A stretch of 64,000 nt of DNA from Pseudomonadota bacterium (lineage in GTDB: Bacteria; Pseudomonadota; Alphaproteobacteria; Dongiales; Dongiaceae), in the NCBI GenBank assembly GCA_016183985.1, contig JACPDN010000006.1, forward strand, positions 1,116,001 through 1,180,000, in the 5' to 3' direction. The notes under the pieces are model-generated. The model was not told the DNA's origin and did not search any database. It saw only the letters and a program-made list of their open reading frames with translations. The translations under genes and the position numbers were made by a program. Shown here one piece after another: positions 34,962-46,900 of this stretch; position 1 is the first letter of the stretch, and each line of letters starts with the position of its first letter.

Positions 34962-35042
34962 TCAACTTCGCCTTTTGCATCGCACCCTTGTCATTCGGGC
35001 GCCTTGCCCGTTTTGGCAAGATCGCCTAATCCTGACGGCTGA

Positions 35043-36023
<981 letters not shown>

Positions 36024-36036
36024 GCTGCTAATAATA

Positions 36037-36117
36037 CCGTCATCCCCGGGCGAAGACCCGGGGATCCACTGGTGCAGTTGAGAGAGTGGATGCCCGGGTC
36101 AAGCCCGGGCATGACGG
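36037..36117. repeat. dispersed intergenic palindrome, family A copy 2
   Basis: CCGTCATCCCCGGG at the left and CCCGGGCATGACGG at the right are complementary, with an inner spacer of ~20 bases. It sits between the convergent ends of pip and secA and may act as a bidirectional terminator. Confidence 0.8.
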
Positions 36118-36126
36118 AAAGATATG

Positions 36127-38763
<2,637 letters not shown>

Positions 38764-38979
38764 GCTGAGAAACCCTTAAAAATCCTGAATGTGGTTGCGC
38801 AACAGATAGGTCGCGGGCGTCCCCCTGTCAACTTGGGGTGAAGTACCGGAAATCCTTGACCTTTCCGCTTGTAAGGGCCGGAAACGCGCGGCATAGTCCC
38901 CGGCGCTTGGCGGCTTGGCGGCCCAAAATGGCCCACCCCGCCCGGGCATTTTCAGGCACCAAAGGATACCCCTAATCCC

Positions 38980-39912
38980 ATGGCCACTCCGACCTTCCGC
39001 CAGGCCCTGACGGCCGGCGTCCTCCTCGCCCTCAGCCACAGCATCGCCTGGGCGCAGGACAATGCGACCACCACCCAACCCGCAGCACCCGCCGCCCCGG
39101 CGCAAGCCGGCCAGCCGGACCCCAAGCTGGTGGTAGCCAAGCTCGACGGCGTCGACATCACCCGCCAGGACATCATCGAATCCGCCTCGGGCCTCGACCC
39201 GCAGATCCGCAATAATGTCGACCAGTTCTTTCCCCAGCTGCTCGACCGCTACATTTTCCTCAAATTGGTCGCCGCCAAGGGCCGCGCCGACGGTCTCGAC
39301 AAGGATCCGCAGGTCACCAAGCTGGTCGAGGAATCGGTCCGCCAGATTGAAGACAATGCCATCCGCCAGGTCTTCTTCCAGAAGCAGATCGAGCAGAAGG
39401 TCACAGATGCCACGGTCGACGCCAAATACAACGAACTCAAGGCGAAGTTCGACGAGGACGTGAAGAAGCTGCCACCGGAGCGCGAGATTTCCGCCAGCCA
39501 CATCCTGGTGAAGACCGAGGATGAGGCAAAAGCCATCATCGCCGATCTGGAAAAGGGCGGCGACTTCGCCAAGATCGCCGCTGAAAAGTCGATCGACCCC
39601 AGCGCCAAGAGCAACAGCGGCGCGCTTGGCTGGTTCGCCAAGGGCATGATGGTGAAGGAATTCGAAGAAGCCGCCTTCGCCATGAAGGATGGCGAGGTCA
39701 GCAAGGCCCCGGTGAAGTCGCAATTCGGCTATCACATCATCAAGGTCACCGGCGACCGTACCAAGCCGCTGCCGACCTTCGACAAGTCGAAGGAAGATGT
39801 GCGCCTCGACCTGGTCGAGGAACTGCGCCAGCAGGTCGCCAAGGAATTGAAGGATGCCGCCAAGCTCGACATCGTCGATCCCAATGGCGGCGTGAAGCCG
39901 GCCCAGCAGTAA
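38980..39912 (+). CDS. periplasmic peptidyl-prolyl cis-trans isomerase, parvulin type
   Basis: A 310-aa protein with a signal peptide (LTAGVLLALSHSIAWAQ), an Ala/Pro/Gln-rich linker, a SurA/PrsA-like N-terminal helical part and one parvulin domain at ~165-270 (ISASHILVKTEDEA, GGDFAKIAAEKSIDPSAKSNSGALGWF, VKSQFGYHIIKV). It should assist folding of exported proteins. Divergent from secA with a 216-base shared upstream region. The gene end overlaps the first unit of a 13-bp tandem repeat by two bases. Confidence 0.93.
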   Translation: MATPTFRQALTAGVLLALSHSIAWAQDNATTTQPAAPAAPAQAGQPDPKLVVAKLDGVDITRQDIIESASGLDPQIRNNVDQFFPQLLDRYIFLKLVAAKGRADGLDKDPQVTKLVEESVRQIEDNAIRQVFFQKQIEQKVTDATVDAKYNELKAKFDEDVKKLPPEREISASHILVKTEDEAKAIIADLEKGGDFAKIAAEKSIDPSAKSNSGALGWFAKGMMVKEFEEAAFAMKDGEVSKAPVKSQFGYHIIKVTGDRTKPLPTFDKSKEDVRLDLVEELRQQVAKELKDAAKLDIVDPNGGVKPAQQ

Positions 39913-39949
39913 CGATTCCCAGAAACGATCCTCAGAAACGATCCCAGGA
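39911..39949. repeat. three tandem 13-bp repeats
   Basis: AACGATTCCCAGA, AACGATCCTCAGA and AACGATCCCAGGA follow each other without a gap between the parvulin stop and argJ. Units differ by one to three bases. May simply be slippage, or a binding array controlling argJ. Confidence 0.8.
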
Positions 39950-39963
39950 AAGGCCGACGACAG

Positions 39964-41199
39964 ATGGCCACTAAGGTCTCGCCGCTTGCACCGAATGTGA
40001 TTCATCCGTTGCCGGCCCTTCCCGGGGTCAGGCTTACCGCCCGCGAATGCGGCGTCCGATACAAGGGCCGCAAGGACGTCATGCTGATGGAGATTGCGCC
40101 TGGCAGCACCATCGCCGGCGTCCTCACCCGGTCGCTGACCTGCTCCGCCCCGGTCGACATCTGCCGCAAGCATCTGAAAGGCGGCAAGGCGCGGGCCATT
40201 CTGGTCAATGCTGGCAATGCCAATGCCTTTACCGGCAAGGTGGGCATCGAGGCGGTCGACCGCTGCCTCAAAGCGACGGCGAAGTCGCTGGGCTGCAAGG
40301 TCTCGGAGATTTTCATCGCCTCGACCGGCGTTATCGGCGAACCCTTGAACGACAAGCGCATCACCGACAACCTGCCGGCCCTGATCAAGGATCTCCAGGA
40401 AGACGCCTGGAACGCCGCCGCCCGCGCCATCATGACCACCGATACGTTCGAGAAAGTAGCCTATCGGACTGCGAAGATCGGCGATGCGGAAGTCACCATC
40501 AACGGCATCGCCAAAGGCTCCGGCATGATTGCGCCGGATATGGCGACCATGCTGGCATTCGTCGCGACCGACGCCAAGATCCCGGCCGCCATCCTGCAGA
40601 CCCTGCTCTCCAAGGCGGCCGACAAATCTTTCAACTGCATCACCGTCGATGGCGACACCTCGACCAGTGACACGCTGCTCCTGGTGGCGACGGGCCAGGG
40701 GCCGAAGCATAAGAAACCGGCTTCGGCCACGGACCCGATCCTCAAGGAGTTCCGCGCCGCCCTTGAATCGCTCCTCACCGACCTTGCCGTGCAGGTGGTG
40801 CAGGATGGCGAAGGGGCTGAAAAGCTCGTCACCATCAATGTCTCGGGCGCTGCCAGCGCCGGTGCCGCCCGCCGCATCGGCTTGGCCATCGCCAATTCGC
40901 CGCTGGTGAAGACCGCCATCGCCGGCGAAGACGCCAATTGGGGCCGCATCGTCATGGCGGTCGGCAAATCCGGCGAGAAGGCCGATCGCGACAAGCTTTC
41001 GATCAGCATCGGCGGTGTCGAGATCACGCGCAACGGCCAGCGCCGCCCCGACTACGACGAGGCGCCGGTTGCCGCCCACATCAAGACGCGTGATATCCAT
41101 ATCGGCGTCGATGTCGGCATCGGCAACGGCAAGGCCCGCGTCTGGACCTGCGACCTCACCCATCGCTATATCGAGATCAATGCCGATTATCGTTCCTGA
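39964..41199 (+). CDS. argJ: bifunctional glutamate N-acetyltransferase / amino-acid acetyltransferase
   Basis: A 411-aa ArgJ. It is made as a precursor and cuts itself before the nucleophile threonine in KGSGMIAPDMATML (Thr195), giving alpha and beta chains. Family motifs NAGNANAFTG and DGDTSTSDT and the C-terminal GEDANWGRI are present. It transfers acetyl from acetyl-ornithine to glutamate in the cyclic arginine pathway. It heads a run of overlapping genes (GNAT, Nudix). Confidence 0.98.
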   Translation: MATKVSPLAPNVIHPLPALPGVRLTARECGVRYKGRKDVMLMEIAPGSTIAGVLTRSLTCSAPVDICRKHLKGGKARAILVNAGNANAFTGKVGIEAVDRCLKATAKSLGCKVSEIFIASTGVIGEPLNDKRITDNLPALIKDLQEDAWNAAARAIMTTDTFEKVAYRTAKIGDAEVTINGIAKGSGMIAPDMATMLAFVATDAKIPAAILQTLLSKAADKSFNCITVDGDTSTSDTLLLVATGQGPKHKKPASATDPILKEFRAALESLLTDLAVQVVQDGEGAEKLVTINVSGAASAGAARRIGLAIANSPLVKTAIAGEDANWGRIVMAVGKSGEKADRDKLSISIGGVEITRNGQRRPDYDEAPVAAHIKTRDIHIGVDVGIGNGKARVWTCDLTHRYIEINADYRS

Positions 41200-41764
41200 T
41201 ATCGTTACGGAACGCCTGCGCCTGCGACCGCTCGACGTTGCCGACGCACCGGAGGTCACGCGCCTGGTCGATGATTTCGAAGTGGCGCGCTATACCGCCA
41301 CTATTCCCTATCCTTACGACATCCAGATGGCGCTCGACTTCATCGCGACACCCGAGGCGGCCCCCGACGCCGCCTCGCGCTTCATCGACGATCCGGAAGC
41401 GGCGCTGGTCCTTGCTGTCGCGCGCAGGGACAATGACAAGCTATTGGGCTGTGTCGGCCTGCAGAAGACGCCGGAAGGGCCGGAACTCGGCTATTGGATT
41501 GGGCGCGAACACTGGCGCCAGGGCTATGCCTTCGAAGCGGCCGGCCGCCTGGTGCGCCTCGCCTTCGAGAATTTCGCCTTGCCGGAACTGATCGCCTCGG
41601 CCGTCACGGTCAATGACGCCTCGCACCGCGTGTTGGAGAAGATCGGCTTCACCATCTGCGGCACGGGCGAAATTCATTCTCGCGCCCAGAACTGCCATCT
41701 TCCGGTCATTCACCGGCGTTTGAAGCGCAATGACTGGCTGCGCGCCACGGGCCGCGCCGCATGA
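41180..41764 (+). CDS. GNAT-family N-acetyltransferase, RimJ/RimL-like
   Basis: A 194-aa acetyltransferase. It opens with IVTERLRLRPLDVADAPEVTRL, typical of the RimJ/RimL group, and contains the acetyl-CoA loop WIGREHWRQGYAFEAAGRLVRLAF and the NDASHRVLEKIGF signature. The ATG at 41180 lies inside argJ (20-base overlap); the open frame further upstream is an argJ shadow. Substrate unknown: protein N-termini or a small amine. Confidence 0.9.
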   Translation: MPIIVPDIVTERLRLRPLDVADAPEVTRLVDDFEVARYTATIPYPYDIQMALDFIATPEAAPDAASRFIDDPEAALVLAVARRDNDKLLGCVGLQKTPEGPELGYWIGREHWRQGYAFEAAGRLVRLAFENFALPELIASAVTVNDASHRVLEKIGFTICGTGEIHSRAQNCHLPVIHRRLKRNDWLRATGRAA

Positions 41765-42168
41765 CCATCAAGAAGATGGTTCTGGTGGTGGCCGTCGCGC
41801 TGGTCGATGCCGACGGCCGTGTACTGCTCGCCCAGCGGCCCATGGGCAAGAGCATGGCAGGCCTTTGGGAGTTTCCCGGCGGCAAGGTGCATGATGGCGA
41901 AACGCCGGAGGCGGCCCTCATTCGCGAGTTGCATGAAGAGCTTGGCATCGACGTCAAGGAAAGCTGCCTCGCCCCCCTCACTTTCGCGTCGCATACTTAC
42001 GAGACATTCCATCTGCTGATGCCGCTTTATGTCTGCAGGCGTTGGGAGGGCCAGGTCCATGGCGCGGAAGGCCAGCAATTGGCCTGGGTCCGACCGGCCA
42101 GACTCGGCGATTACCCCATGCCGCCCGCCGACAAGCCGCTCATTGCCATGATCTGCGATTTGCTGTGA
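41761..42168 (+). CDS. mutT: Nudix hydrolase, MutT-like 8-oxo-dGTP diphosphatase
   Basis: A 135-aa protein with the complete Nudix box: GGKVHDGETPEAALIRELHEELGI (42 residues into the protein; given here in two overlapping parts, GGKVHDGETPE and AALIRELHEELGI). It follows the MutT pattern of ALVDADGRVLLAQRP and WEFPGGK. It should clean the nucleotide pool of oxidised dGTP. ATGA overlap with the GNAT gene. The argJ-GNAT-mutT order is common in alphaproteobacteria. Confidence 0.93.
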   Translation: MTIKKMVLVVAVALVDADGRVLLAQRPMGKSMAGLWEFPGGKVHDGETPEAALIRELHEELGIDVKESCLAPLTFASHTYETFHLLMPLYVCRRWEGQVHGAEGQQLAWVRPARLGDYPMPPADKPLIAMICDLL

Positions 42169-42206
42169 GAATGCGCCCCGTTCGAGACAGACTCGGGGAA
42201 TCACAC

Positions 42207-42920
42207 ATGCGCCTTACGCCCAAGACCTGCGTCGCCATCGGTAGCCTGGCCGTTTTCCTGCTCGGATTCGGCGCGCCGGTATTGGCGGCCGATCCTGTGG
42301 GTCTGGTGCAACGGGTGCAAAACGCGGTCTACGGCACCGAGCCACAGGGAAGCCGCGTGCCAAAGCAGCGCCGGGACGGCGTCGTTTCCAACGAGATCAT
42401 CGAAACGACCCAGCACAGCGCCATTGAAATCGGGTTCATCGATGGCTCCGACCTCGTCATCGGTGCCGAGGCGACGGTGACGATCGACAGTTTTGCTTTT
42501 GACGCCGACGCCGGCAAGGGTTCCGCTGCTCTGACACTCAGCCGAGGCGCCTTTCGCTGGGTCACCGGCATCATGCCCAAGGGTGGGATCAATTTCGAAA
42601 CGCCGACCGCCACAATTACCATTCGCGGCACAAATTTGAAGCTCAGCGTGCGAGCCAATGGCGATACCCAGCTGGGCCTCGTCGACGGCGAGGTTGAAGT
42701 CCGCGCCAAGGGCAACGGCGCCAGCGCCACGCTCTCGGCCGGTCAAAGTGCGCGCATCACCCGGCAGGGAATCGAGATCCTCGACGATGTCATCTCGGTC
42801 ACCGACGCAGTGGTGGATGACGGCTGGTTCAATGCCATCGGCCACGACGGCTCGAACCGCTCACGCGATAACGACAAGAAGAGCGGTGGCAGCGGCGGTG
42901 GCGGCAGCGGCAACCCGTAA
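42207..42920 (+). CDS. exported FecR-domain protein
   Basis: A 237-aa protein with a signal peptide (VAIGSLAVFLLGFGAPVLAA). It has a FecR-like beta domain: QHSAIEIGFIDGSDLVIGAEATVTID, GAFRWVTGIMPKGGINFETPTATITIRGT and LVDGEVEVRA. Unlike iron-signalling FecR it has no cytoplasmic anti-sigma part or transmembrane segment after the signal; such stand-alone domains are periplasmic and of unknown role. The C-terminus is a Gly/Ser-rich tail. The ATG at 42207 has GGGGAA upstream. Confidence 0.85.
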   Translation: MRLTPKTCVAIGSLAVFLLGFGAPVLAADPVGLVQRVQNAVYGTEPQGSRVPKQRRDGVVSNEIIETTQHSAIEIGFIDGSDLVIGAEATVTIDSFAFDADAGKGSAALTLSRGAFRWVTGIMPKGGINFETPTATITIRGTNLKLSVRANGDTQLGLVDGEVEVRAKGNGASATLSAGQSARITRQGIEILDDVISVTDAVVDDGWFNAIGHDGSNRSRDNDKKSGGSGGGGSGNP

Positions 42921-42943
42921 TATTTTCGCCGCGCGACCCTACA

Positions 42944-43819
42944 TCAGCATTTGATACCGAAGACCTGCGTCAGACTGACTTCACCGCTGCCACGCCTTGC
43001 CGGCTGCTGCTGATTGGCTGACGGCGCCCAGCCGGTGAGGAAGATTGCCTGGAACGTGGCGCGGACGCGACCGTCGCTATCGGCAAAGCGCTCCGCGTAA
43101 AGGGCGCAGGCCCGCGCCATGACATTGCGGCTGACGGGGCGCCGCGATCTTGCCGCGAGTGCGTTCCCCTCGCCCATGCCCCGCAATTCGCGCATCAAGG
43201 CAAGCGCATCCTTATAGGTCACGTTGATCGTCTCAGCATCAGCCACCGGCAAGGCGAAAGATGCACGCTGCAACAACCCAGCCGCATCGCGCATGCCGAC
43301 CATGGGCGAGACGCGCGGGCTGGCGCCGCCGCTGGCGGCGAGTTCGGCTTCCATCAGGCACTGCCGCAACTCGGTCAGTGTATCGCCGCCCAGCAACACG
43401 CCGAGGAACAGCCCATCCGGCCGCAACGCGTCGCGGATCTGTACCAAGGCGCCCGGCAGATCATTGACCCAATGCAGTCCCATGCAACTGAGAATGAGGT
43501 CGAGGCTCCCGGGCTTGAAAGGCAAGGCCTCCTCTTCACACAGGATGCCGCCGGCAGAGGGCATCACCGGTGCGGCCGAGATCAATGTCTTGATCCCGCC
43601 TAGCGCCGGATCGATCTCCCGCCGAGCGACGCTCAGCCGACCCGGTTGCGGCGAAAGGTCCGCGGCCAGCGGAAAGCCCTGGCGGATATCGGCCAGCCGA
43701 TCGAGCAGCCTTTCGGCCAGTTCGCAAAAAAGGAAGTCATGCTGGCCGAAGCCAGCCTCGGCCCGGTGGCGCTGCCGGCGCAACTGCACGCGGTCAAAAA
43801 CGAGACGGTTATCGTTCAT
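42944..43819 (-). CDS. SAM-dependent methyltransferase, NDUFAF5/BioC-like
   Basis: A 291-aa class-I methyltransferase. The N-terminus (VFDRVQLRRQRHRAEAGFGQHDFLFCELAERLLDRL) matches the mitochondrial complex-I assembly factor NDUFAF5 and its alphaproteobacterial homologues. The core has EALPFKPGSLDLILSCMGLHWVNDLPGALVQI and LRPDGLFLGVLLGG. NDUFAF5 hydroxylates an arginine of complex I; that role in bacteria is inferred. The usual glycine-rich motif I is weak here. Divergent from comF; this pairing recurs in alphaproteobacteria. Confidence 0.87.
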   Translation of the reverse strand: MNDNRLVFDRVQLRRQRHRAEAGFGQHDFLFCELAERLLDRLADIRQGFPLAADLSPQPGRLSVARREIDPALGGIKTLISAAPVMPSAGGILCEEEALPFKPGSLDLILSCMGLHWVNDLPGALVQIRDALRPDGLFLGVLLGGDTLTELRQCLMEAELAASGGASPRVSPMVGMRDAAGLLQRASFALPVADAETINVTYKDALALMRELRGMGEGNALAARSRRPVSRNVMARACALYAERFADSDGRVRATFQAIFLTGWAPSANQQQPARRGSGEVSLTQVFGIKC

Positions 43820-43881
43820 GGCGCCGGAGTATGCCGATAGAGGCTTGGCGCGCAACCGCCTTTGATGCACACGACTGTCGA

Positions 43882-43908
43882 TTGACGAAATGCCGGACAA
43901 TTCGTCAA
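43882..43908. promoter_or_regulatory. perfect 8-bp inverted repeat (TTGACGAA-N11-TTCGTCAA), candidate operator
   Basis: Two perfect 8-base arms with 19-base centre-to-centre spacing lie between the divergent methyltransferase and comF genes. The repeat covers the possible comF ATG at 43890, which favours the next ATG (43917) as the true comF start if a regulator binds here. Confidence 0.5.
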
Positions 43909-44672
43909 ATGGCTTTATGGATCTTCGCCTCAATATCGCCGCTCCGCTGAAGCGCAGCTTCGGCCGTGTGTTGGATGCCGTCCTGCCGCCGCGCTGCCTC
44001 AAATGCGGCGAGGTGGTCGCCGCTCCCGGCGCTCTCTGCCCCAGCTGCTGGCAACAATTGAGCTTCCTGGAACCGCCCTGCTGCGCCTGTTGCGGCCAAC
44101 CCTTCGATTTCGACCTGGGACCGGATGCCCTGTGCGGCGCCTGCACCGCAAGCCCGCCGGCCTTCGACCGGGCTCGGTCGGTGTTGCGCTACGATGAGAC
44201 GAGCCGCGATCTCATCCTTGCCTTCAAACATGCCGACCGCACGTCCCTCGCGCCGACCTTCGGCGCCTGGCTGCACCGGGTGGGCCGGGACTTGCTGGCC
44301 GATAGCGATCTCATCGTGCCGGTGCCGCTGCACTGGTCCCGCCTGTTTGCGCGCCGCTACAACCAGGCGGCCCTGCTCGCGCAGAGCCTCGGCACGGTTT
44401 CGGGAAAACCCGTTCTCCCAGACCTTCTCATGCGGCGCCGCGCCACGCAAAAGCAGGGGCATCTCGGGCGCCTCGCGCGCCAGCGCAATGTTGCCGGCGC
44501 CTTTGTGCTCCATCCCGGGCGGGCAAAGGCGCTCGCCGGCCGGCGGATCCTCCTTATCGACGATGTCATCACCACCGGCGCGACGATCAGCAATTGCGCC
44601 AAGATCTTGCGGAAAGGCGGGGCTGAAAAGGTGAATGTCCTGGCGGTGGCCAGGGTCATTCAGGAGGATTAA
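43890..44672 (+). CDS. comF: ComF-family phosphoribosyltransferase-like protein
   Basis: A 260-aa ComF/GntX protein (251 aa if it starts at 43917). An N-terminal zinc-ribbon part has CLKCG, CPSCW, CCACCGQPF and CGAC pairs. The C-terminal phosphoribosyltransferase fold has VPVPLHWSRLFARRYNQAALLA and the PRPP loop ILLIDDVITTGATI. ComF helps single-strand DNA in natural transformation and replication restart in some bacteria. Start uncertain: neither ATG has a good ribosome-binding site. Confidence 0.9.
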   Translation: MPDNSSNGFMDLRLNIAAPLKRSFGRVLDAVLPPRCLKCGEVVAAPGALCPSCWQQLSFLEPPCCACCGQPFDFDLGPDALCGACTASPPAFDRARSVLRYDETSRDLILAFKHADRTSLAPTFGAWLHRVGRDLLADSDLIVPVPLHWSRLFARRYNQAALLAQSLGTVSGKPVLPDLLMRRRATQKQGHLGRLARQRNVAGAFVLHPGRAKALAGRRILLIDDVITTGATISNCAKILRKGGAEKVNVLAVARVIQED

Positions 44673-44730
44673 TGTCTTCCATCGCTTAAATGCTGCCGCC
44701 AAAACCTTGTTTCGGCGAAAATTCCACGCC

Positions 44731-44768
44731 CTTTCTTGAGGAAAGCCATACTCTTTCTTGAGGAAAGC
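44731..44768. repeat. two direct copies of a 16-base hairpin unit
   Basis: CTTTCTTGAGGAAAGC occurs at 44731-44746 and again, identical, at 44753-44768. Each copy is itself an inverted repeat (CTTTC/GAAAG around TTGAG). Located between comF and grxC. Confidence 0.8.
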
Positions 44769-44840
44769 TTGTGCGGCAAGGGAACCCTCCCCCTTGTCAA
44801 CCGGCAGTCAAAGCCTGACATTACCTGCATGGTGGTTGCC

Positions 44841-44892
44841 TGTGCGATCGGGCCTGTGCGATCAGGCCGTGCGATCGGGCTGTGCGATCGGG
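44841..44892. repeat. four tandem copies of a ~13-base unit around TGTGCGATCGGGCC
   Basis: TGTGCGATCGGGCC, TGTGCGATCAGGCC, GTGCGATCGGGC and TGTGCGATCGGG lie head to tail 33 bases before grxC. The unit contains the palindrome CGATCG in three copies. It may be slippage-generated or a multi-site binding array. The surrounding 252-base gap (44673-44924) has no gene. Confidence 0.8.
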
Positions 44893-44924
44893 TGGCCCCT
44901 GGTTAATCTCGTATCGGTGTGTAA

Positions 44925-45188
44925 ATGGCCAAGATTGAGATCTACACCACAATGCTGTGCGGTTACTGCTACCGCGCCAAGAAATTGCTGCAGGAACGCG
45001 GCGCCGAGTTCACCGAAATCGACGTGATGACCGACGGCAAGCTGCGCGACGAAATGCGCAAGCGTGCCGGCGGGCGCACCTCGGTTCCACAGATTTTCAT
45101 CGACGGGCAACATGTCGGCGGCTGCGACGATCTTTATGCCCTTGACCAGGCAGGCAAGCTGAAGCCATTGCTCCAGGCCAGCCACTAA
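44925..45188 (+). CDS. grxC: glutaredoxin 3
   Basis: An 87-aa dithiol glutaredoxin. The redox site is CGYC (usual CPYC), with the glutathione-binding TSVPQIFIDGQHVGGCDDLY. It reduces protein disulphides and ribonucleotide reductase with glutathione as donor; gshA at 50102 supplies that thiol. The Pro to Gly change in the active site may raise its redox potential. Confidence 0.96.
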   Translation: MAKIEIYTTMLCGYCYRAKKLLQERGAEFTEIDVMTDGKLRDEMRKRAGGRTSVPQIFIDGQHVGGCDDLYALDQAGKLKPLLQASH

Positions 45189-45253
45189 GCACCATTCGCC
45201 AGGACCGGCTGTCGCCGCAAGGGCCGGTCAGTTGACATGAGGGGAACGAAATC

Positions 45254-46117
45254 ATGACGGAAAGCCAATCGGCCGTCTTCACCGCCGCCTGCGTGCAGAT
45301 GAATTCAGTGCGCGACGTCGAACCCAACATCAAGGCCGCGAGCGACCTCATTCGCGCAGCCCATGCCAAAGGCGCCAAGCTGATTGTAACGCCCGAGAAC
45401 ACGACGATCATCGAGCCTGACAGGAAAGCGTCACTTGCCAAGACACCGACGGAGGCCGAGCATCCCGGCCTGCCGGCCTTCAGCCAGCTCGCCAAGGAAT
45501 TGGGCGCGTGGCTCGTGATCGGCTCGATGCCGGTGCGCGCGGAACCGACGCGCATCGCCAACCGGCAGTTCGTTTTCAACCCGCAAGGCGATGTCGTGGC
45601 ACGTTACGACAAGATCCATATGTTCGATGTCGACCTATCGACCGGCGAAAGCCACCGTGAATCGGCACAGGTGCGCCCCGGCGTCGAAGCCGTCATTGCC
45701 GACACGCCCTGGGGTGGGCTCGGCCTCACCATCTGCTACGACGTACGCTTTGCCTATCTCCATCGCGCCCTCGCACAAGGCGGCGCCAAATATCTGACCG
45801 GTTCCGCCGCCTTCACCGTGCCCACGGGTGAAGCGCATTGGCATGTGCTGTTGCGCGCCCGCGCGATCGAGACCGGCTGCTTCATGTTCGCGGCCGCCCA
45901 GACCGGCATGCATGCCGACGGCCGCGGCACCTATGGCCATTCGCTGATCATCGATCCCTGGGGCAAAATCCTCGCCGATGCCGGTGCCGATGTCGGCATC
46001 GTGACGGCCGAGATCGATCCGGCACTCGTCACGAAAGCACGCTATGCCGTGCCGGCCTTGACCCATGATCGTTCCTTCACCAAGCCGCAGGTAGCGTTGA
46101 GCGCCGCCGGCGAATGA
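45254..46117 (+). CDS. carbon-nitrogen hydrolase, Nit1/Nit2-like (deaminated-glutathione amidase type)
   Basis: A 287-aa nitrilase-superfamily amidase. The triad is visible: Glu in VTPENTTI, Lys in YDKIHMFDVDL and Cys in LTICYDVRFAYLHRAL. The DKIHMFDVDL and DVRF pattern is that of Nit1-type enzymes, which hydrolyse deaminated glutathione or omega-amides of keto acids. Its place beside grxC and a peroxiredoxin fits a glutathione-repair role; this is inference. Confidence 0.9.
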   Translation: MTESQSAVFTAACVQMNSVRDVEPNIKAASDLIRAAHAKGAKLIVTPENTTIIEPDRKASLAKTPTEAEHPGLPAFSQLAKELGAWLVIGSMPVRAEPTRIANRQFVFNPQGDVVARYDKIHMFDVDLSTGESHRESAQVRPGVEAVIADTPWGGLGLTICYDVRFAYLHRALAQGGAKYLTGSAAFTVPTGEAHWHVLLRARAIETGCFMFAAAQTGMHADGRGTYGHSLIIDPWGKILADAGADVGIVTAEIDPALVTKARYAVPALTHDRSFTKPQVALSAAGE

Positions 46118-46153
46118 CATCATCAAAAGCAGATTGAAACAGAGGAGACTGAA

Positions 46154-46789
46154 ATGAGCCTTCGACTTGGCGATACCGCCCCGGATTTCGAACAGGATTC
46201 GACCGACGGCAAGATCAAGTTCCATGACTGGATCGGCAATTCCTGGGCGATCCTGTTCTCGCACCCCAAGGATTTCACCCCAGTCTGCACCACCGAGCTC
46301 GGCGAAGTCGCGCGACTGAAGCCGGAATTCGACAAGCGCAATACCAAGGTGATCGGTCTCTCGGTCGACGGCCTCAAGGAGCATCAGGGCTGGGTCGCAG
46401 ACATCAAGGAAACCCAGGGCCATGCCTTGAACTTCCCGCTGCTCGCCGATTCCGACCGCAGGGTCTCCGAGCTCTATGACATGATCCACCCGAACATGGA
46501 CCAGACCGCCACCGTGCGCTCGGTCTTCATCATCGGCCCGGACAAGAAGGTGAAGCTGCAGATCACTTATCCGATGAGCACCGGCCGCAATTTCGACGAG
46601 ATCATCCGCGTCCTCGACTCGTTGCAGCTCACCGCGAACTTCAAGGTGGCGACGCCGGTCAACTGGCGCGACGGCCAGGATTGCATCATTCCGCCGAGCA
46701 TCGCCGATGCCGAAGCGGACAAGCTCTTCCCCAAGGGCTACAAGAAGATCAAGCCGTACCTGCGCGTGACGCCGCAGCCGAACAAGTAA
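46154..46789 (+). CDS. 1-Cys peroxiredoxin (Prx6 type)
   Basis: A 211-aa peroxiredoxin. The peroxidatic Cys is in HPKDFTPVCTTELGEVA; the long C-terminal part (VATPVNWRDGQDCIIPP, FPKGYKKIKPYLR) is diagnostic of the Prx6 subfamily. It reduces H2O2 and alkyl hydroperoxides. It is 36 bases after the amidase gene and ends the grxC-amidase-peroxiredoxin run; a strong terminator follows 17 bases after the stop. Confidence 0.95.
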   Translation: MSLRLGDTAPDFEQDSTDGKIKFHDWIGNSWAILFSHPKDFTPVCTTELGEVARLKPEFDKRNTKVIGLSVDGLKEHQGWVADIKETQGHALNFPLLADSDRRVSELYDMIHPNMDQTATVRSVFIIGPDKKVKLQITYPMSTGRNFDEIIRVLDSLQLTANFKVATPVNWRDGQDCIIPPSIADAEADKLFPKGYKKIKPYLRVTPQPNK

Positions 46790-46806
46790 GCTGCCCACAG
46801 AAAGAC

Positions 46807-46836
46807 AAAAGCCCCGCAGGAAACTGCGGGGCTTTT
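46807..46836 (+). terminator. intrinsic terminator after the peroxiredoxin gene
   Basis: AAAAGCCCCGCAG, a GAAA tetraloop and CTGCGGGGCTTTTT form a 13-bp stem ending in a T-run. The A-run on the other side makes it partly bidirectional, serving the convergent MOSC operon too. Confidence 0.95.
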
Positions 46837-46850
46837 TCTTCGGCTGGCAC

Positions 46851-46890
46851 TGGATGCCCGGGTCAAGCCCGGGTCTGTCCCGGGGATCCA
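46851..46890. repeat. dispersed intergenic palindrome, family A copy 3 (shortened)
   Basis: TGGATGCCCGGGTC and the mirrored CCGGGGATCCA bracket an inner CCCGGG. The outer GTCAT/ATGAC ends of the other copies are missing, and the spacer is shorter. Confidence 0.7.
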
Positions 46891-46900
46891 CGCTCTCCAC

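Noticed and set aside
38776-41259. 827-codon open frame on the minus strand
   Set aside because: It runs antisense across the parvulin and argJ genes, which have clear motifs; no domain on the minus strand.
43820-44146. N-terminal 109-residue extension of the methyltransferase
   Set aside because: It overlaps comF on the other strand; the family N-terminus starts at MNDNR (43819).
44841-44892. CRISPR-like array
   Set aside because: Units are contiguous, ~13 bases, with no spacers and no cas genes.
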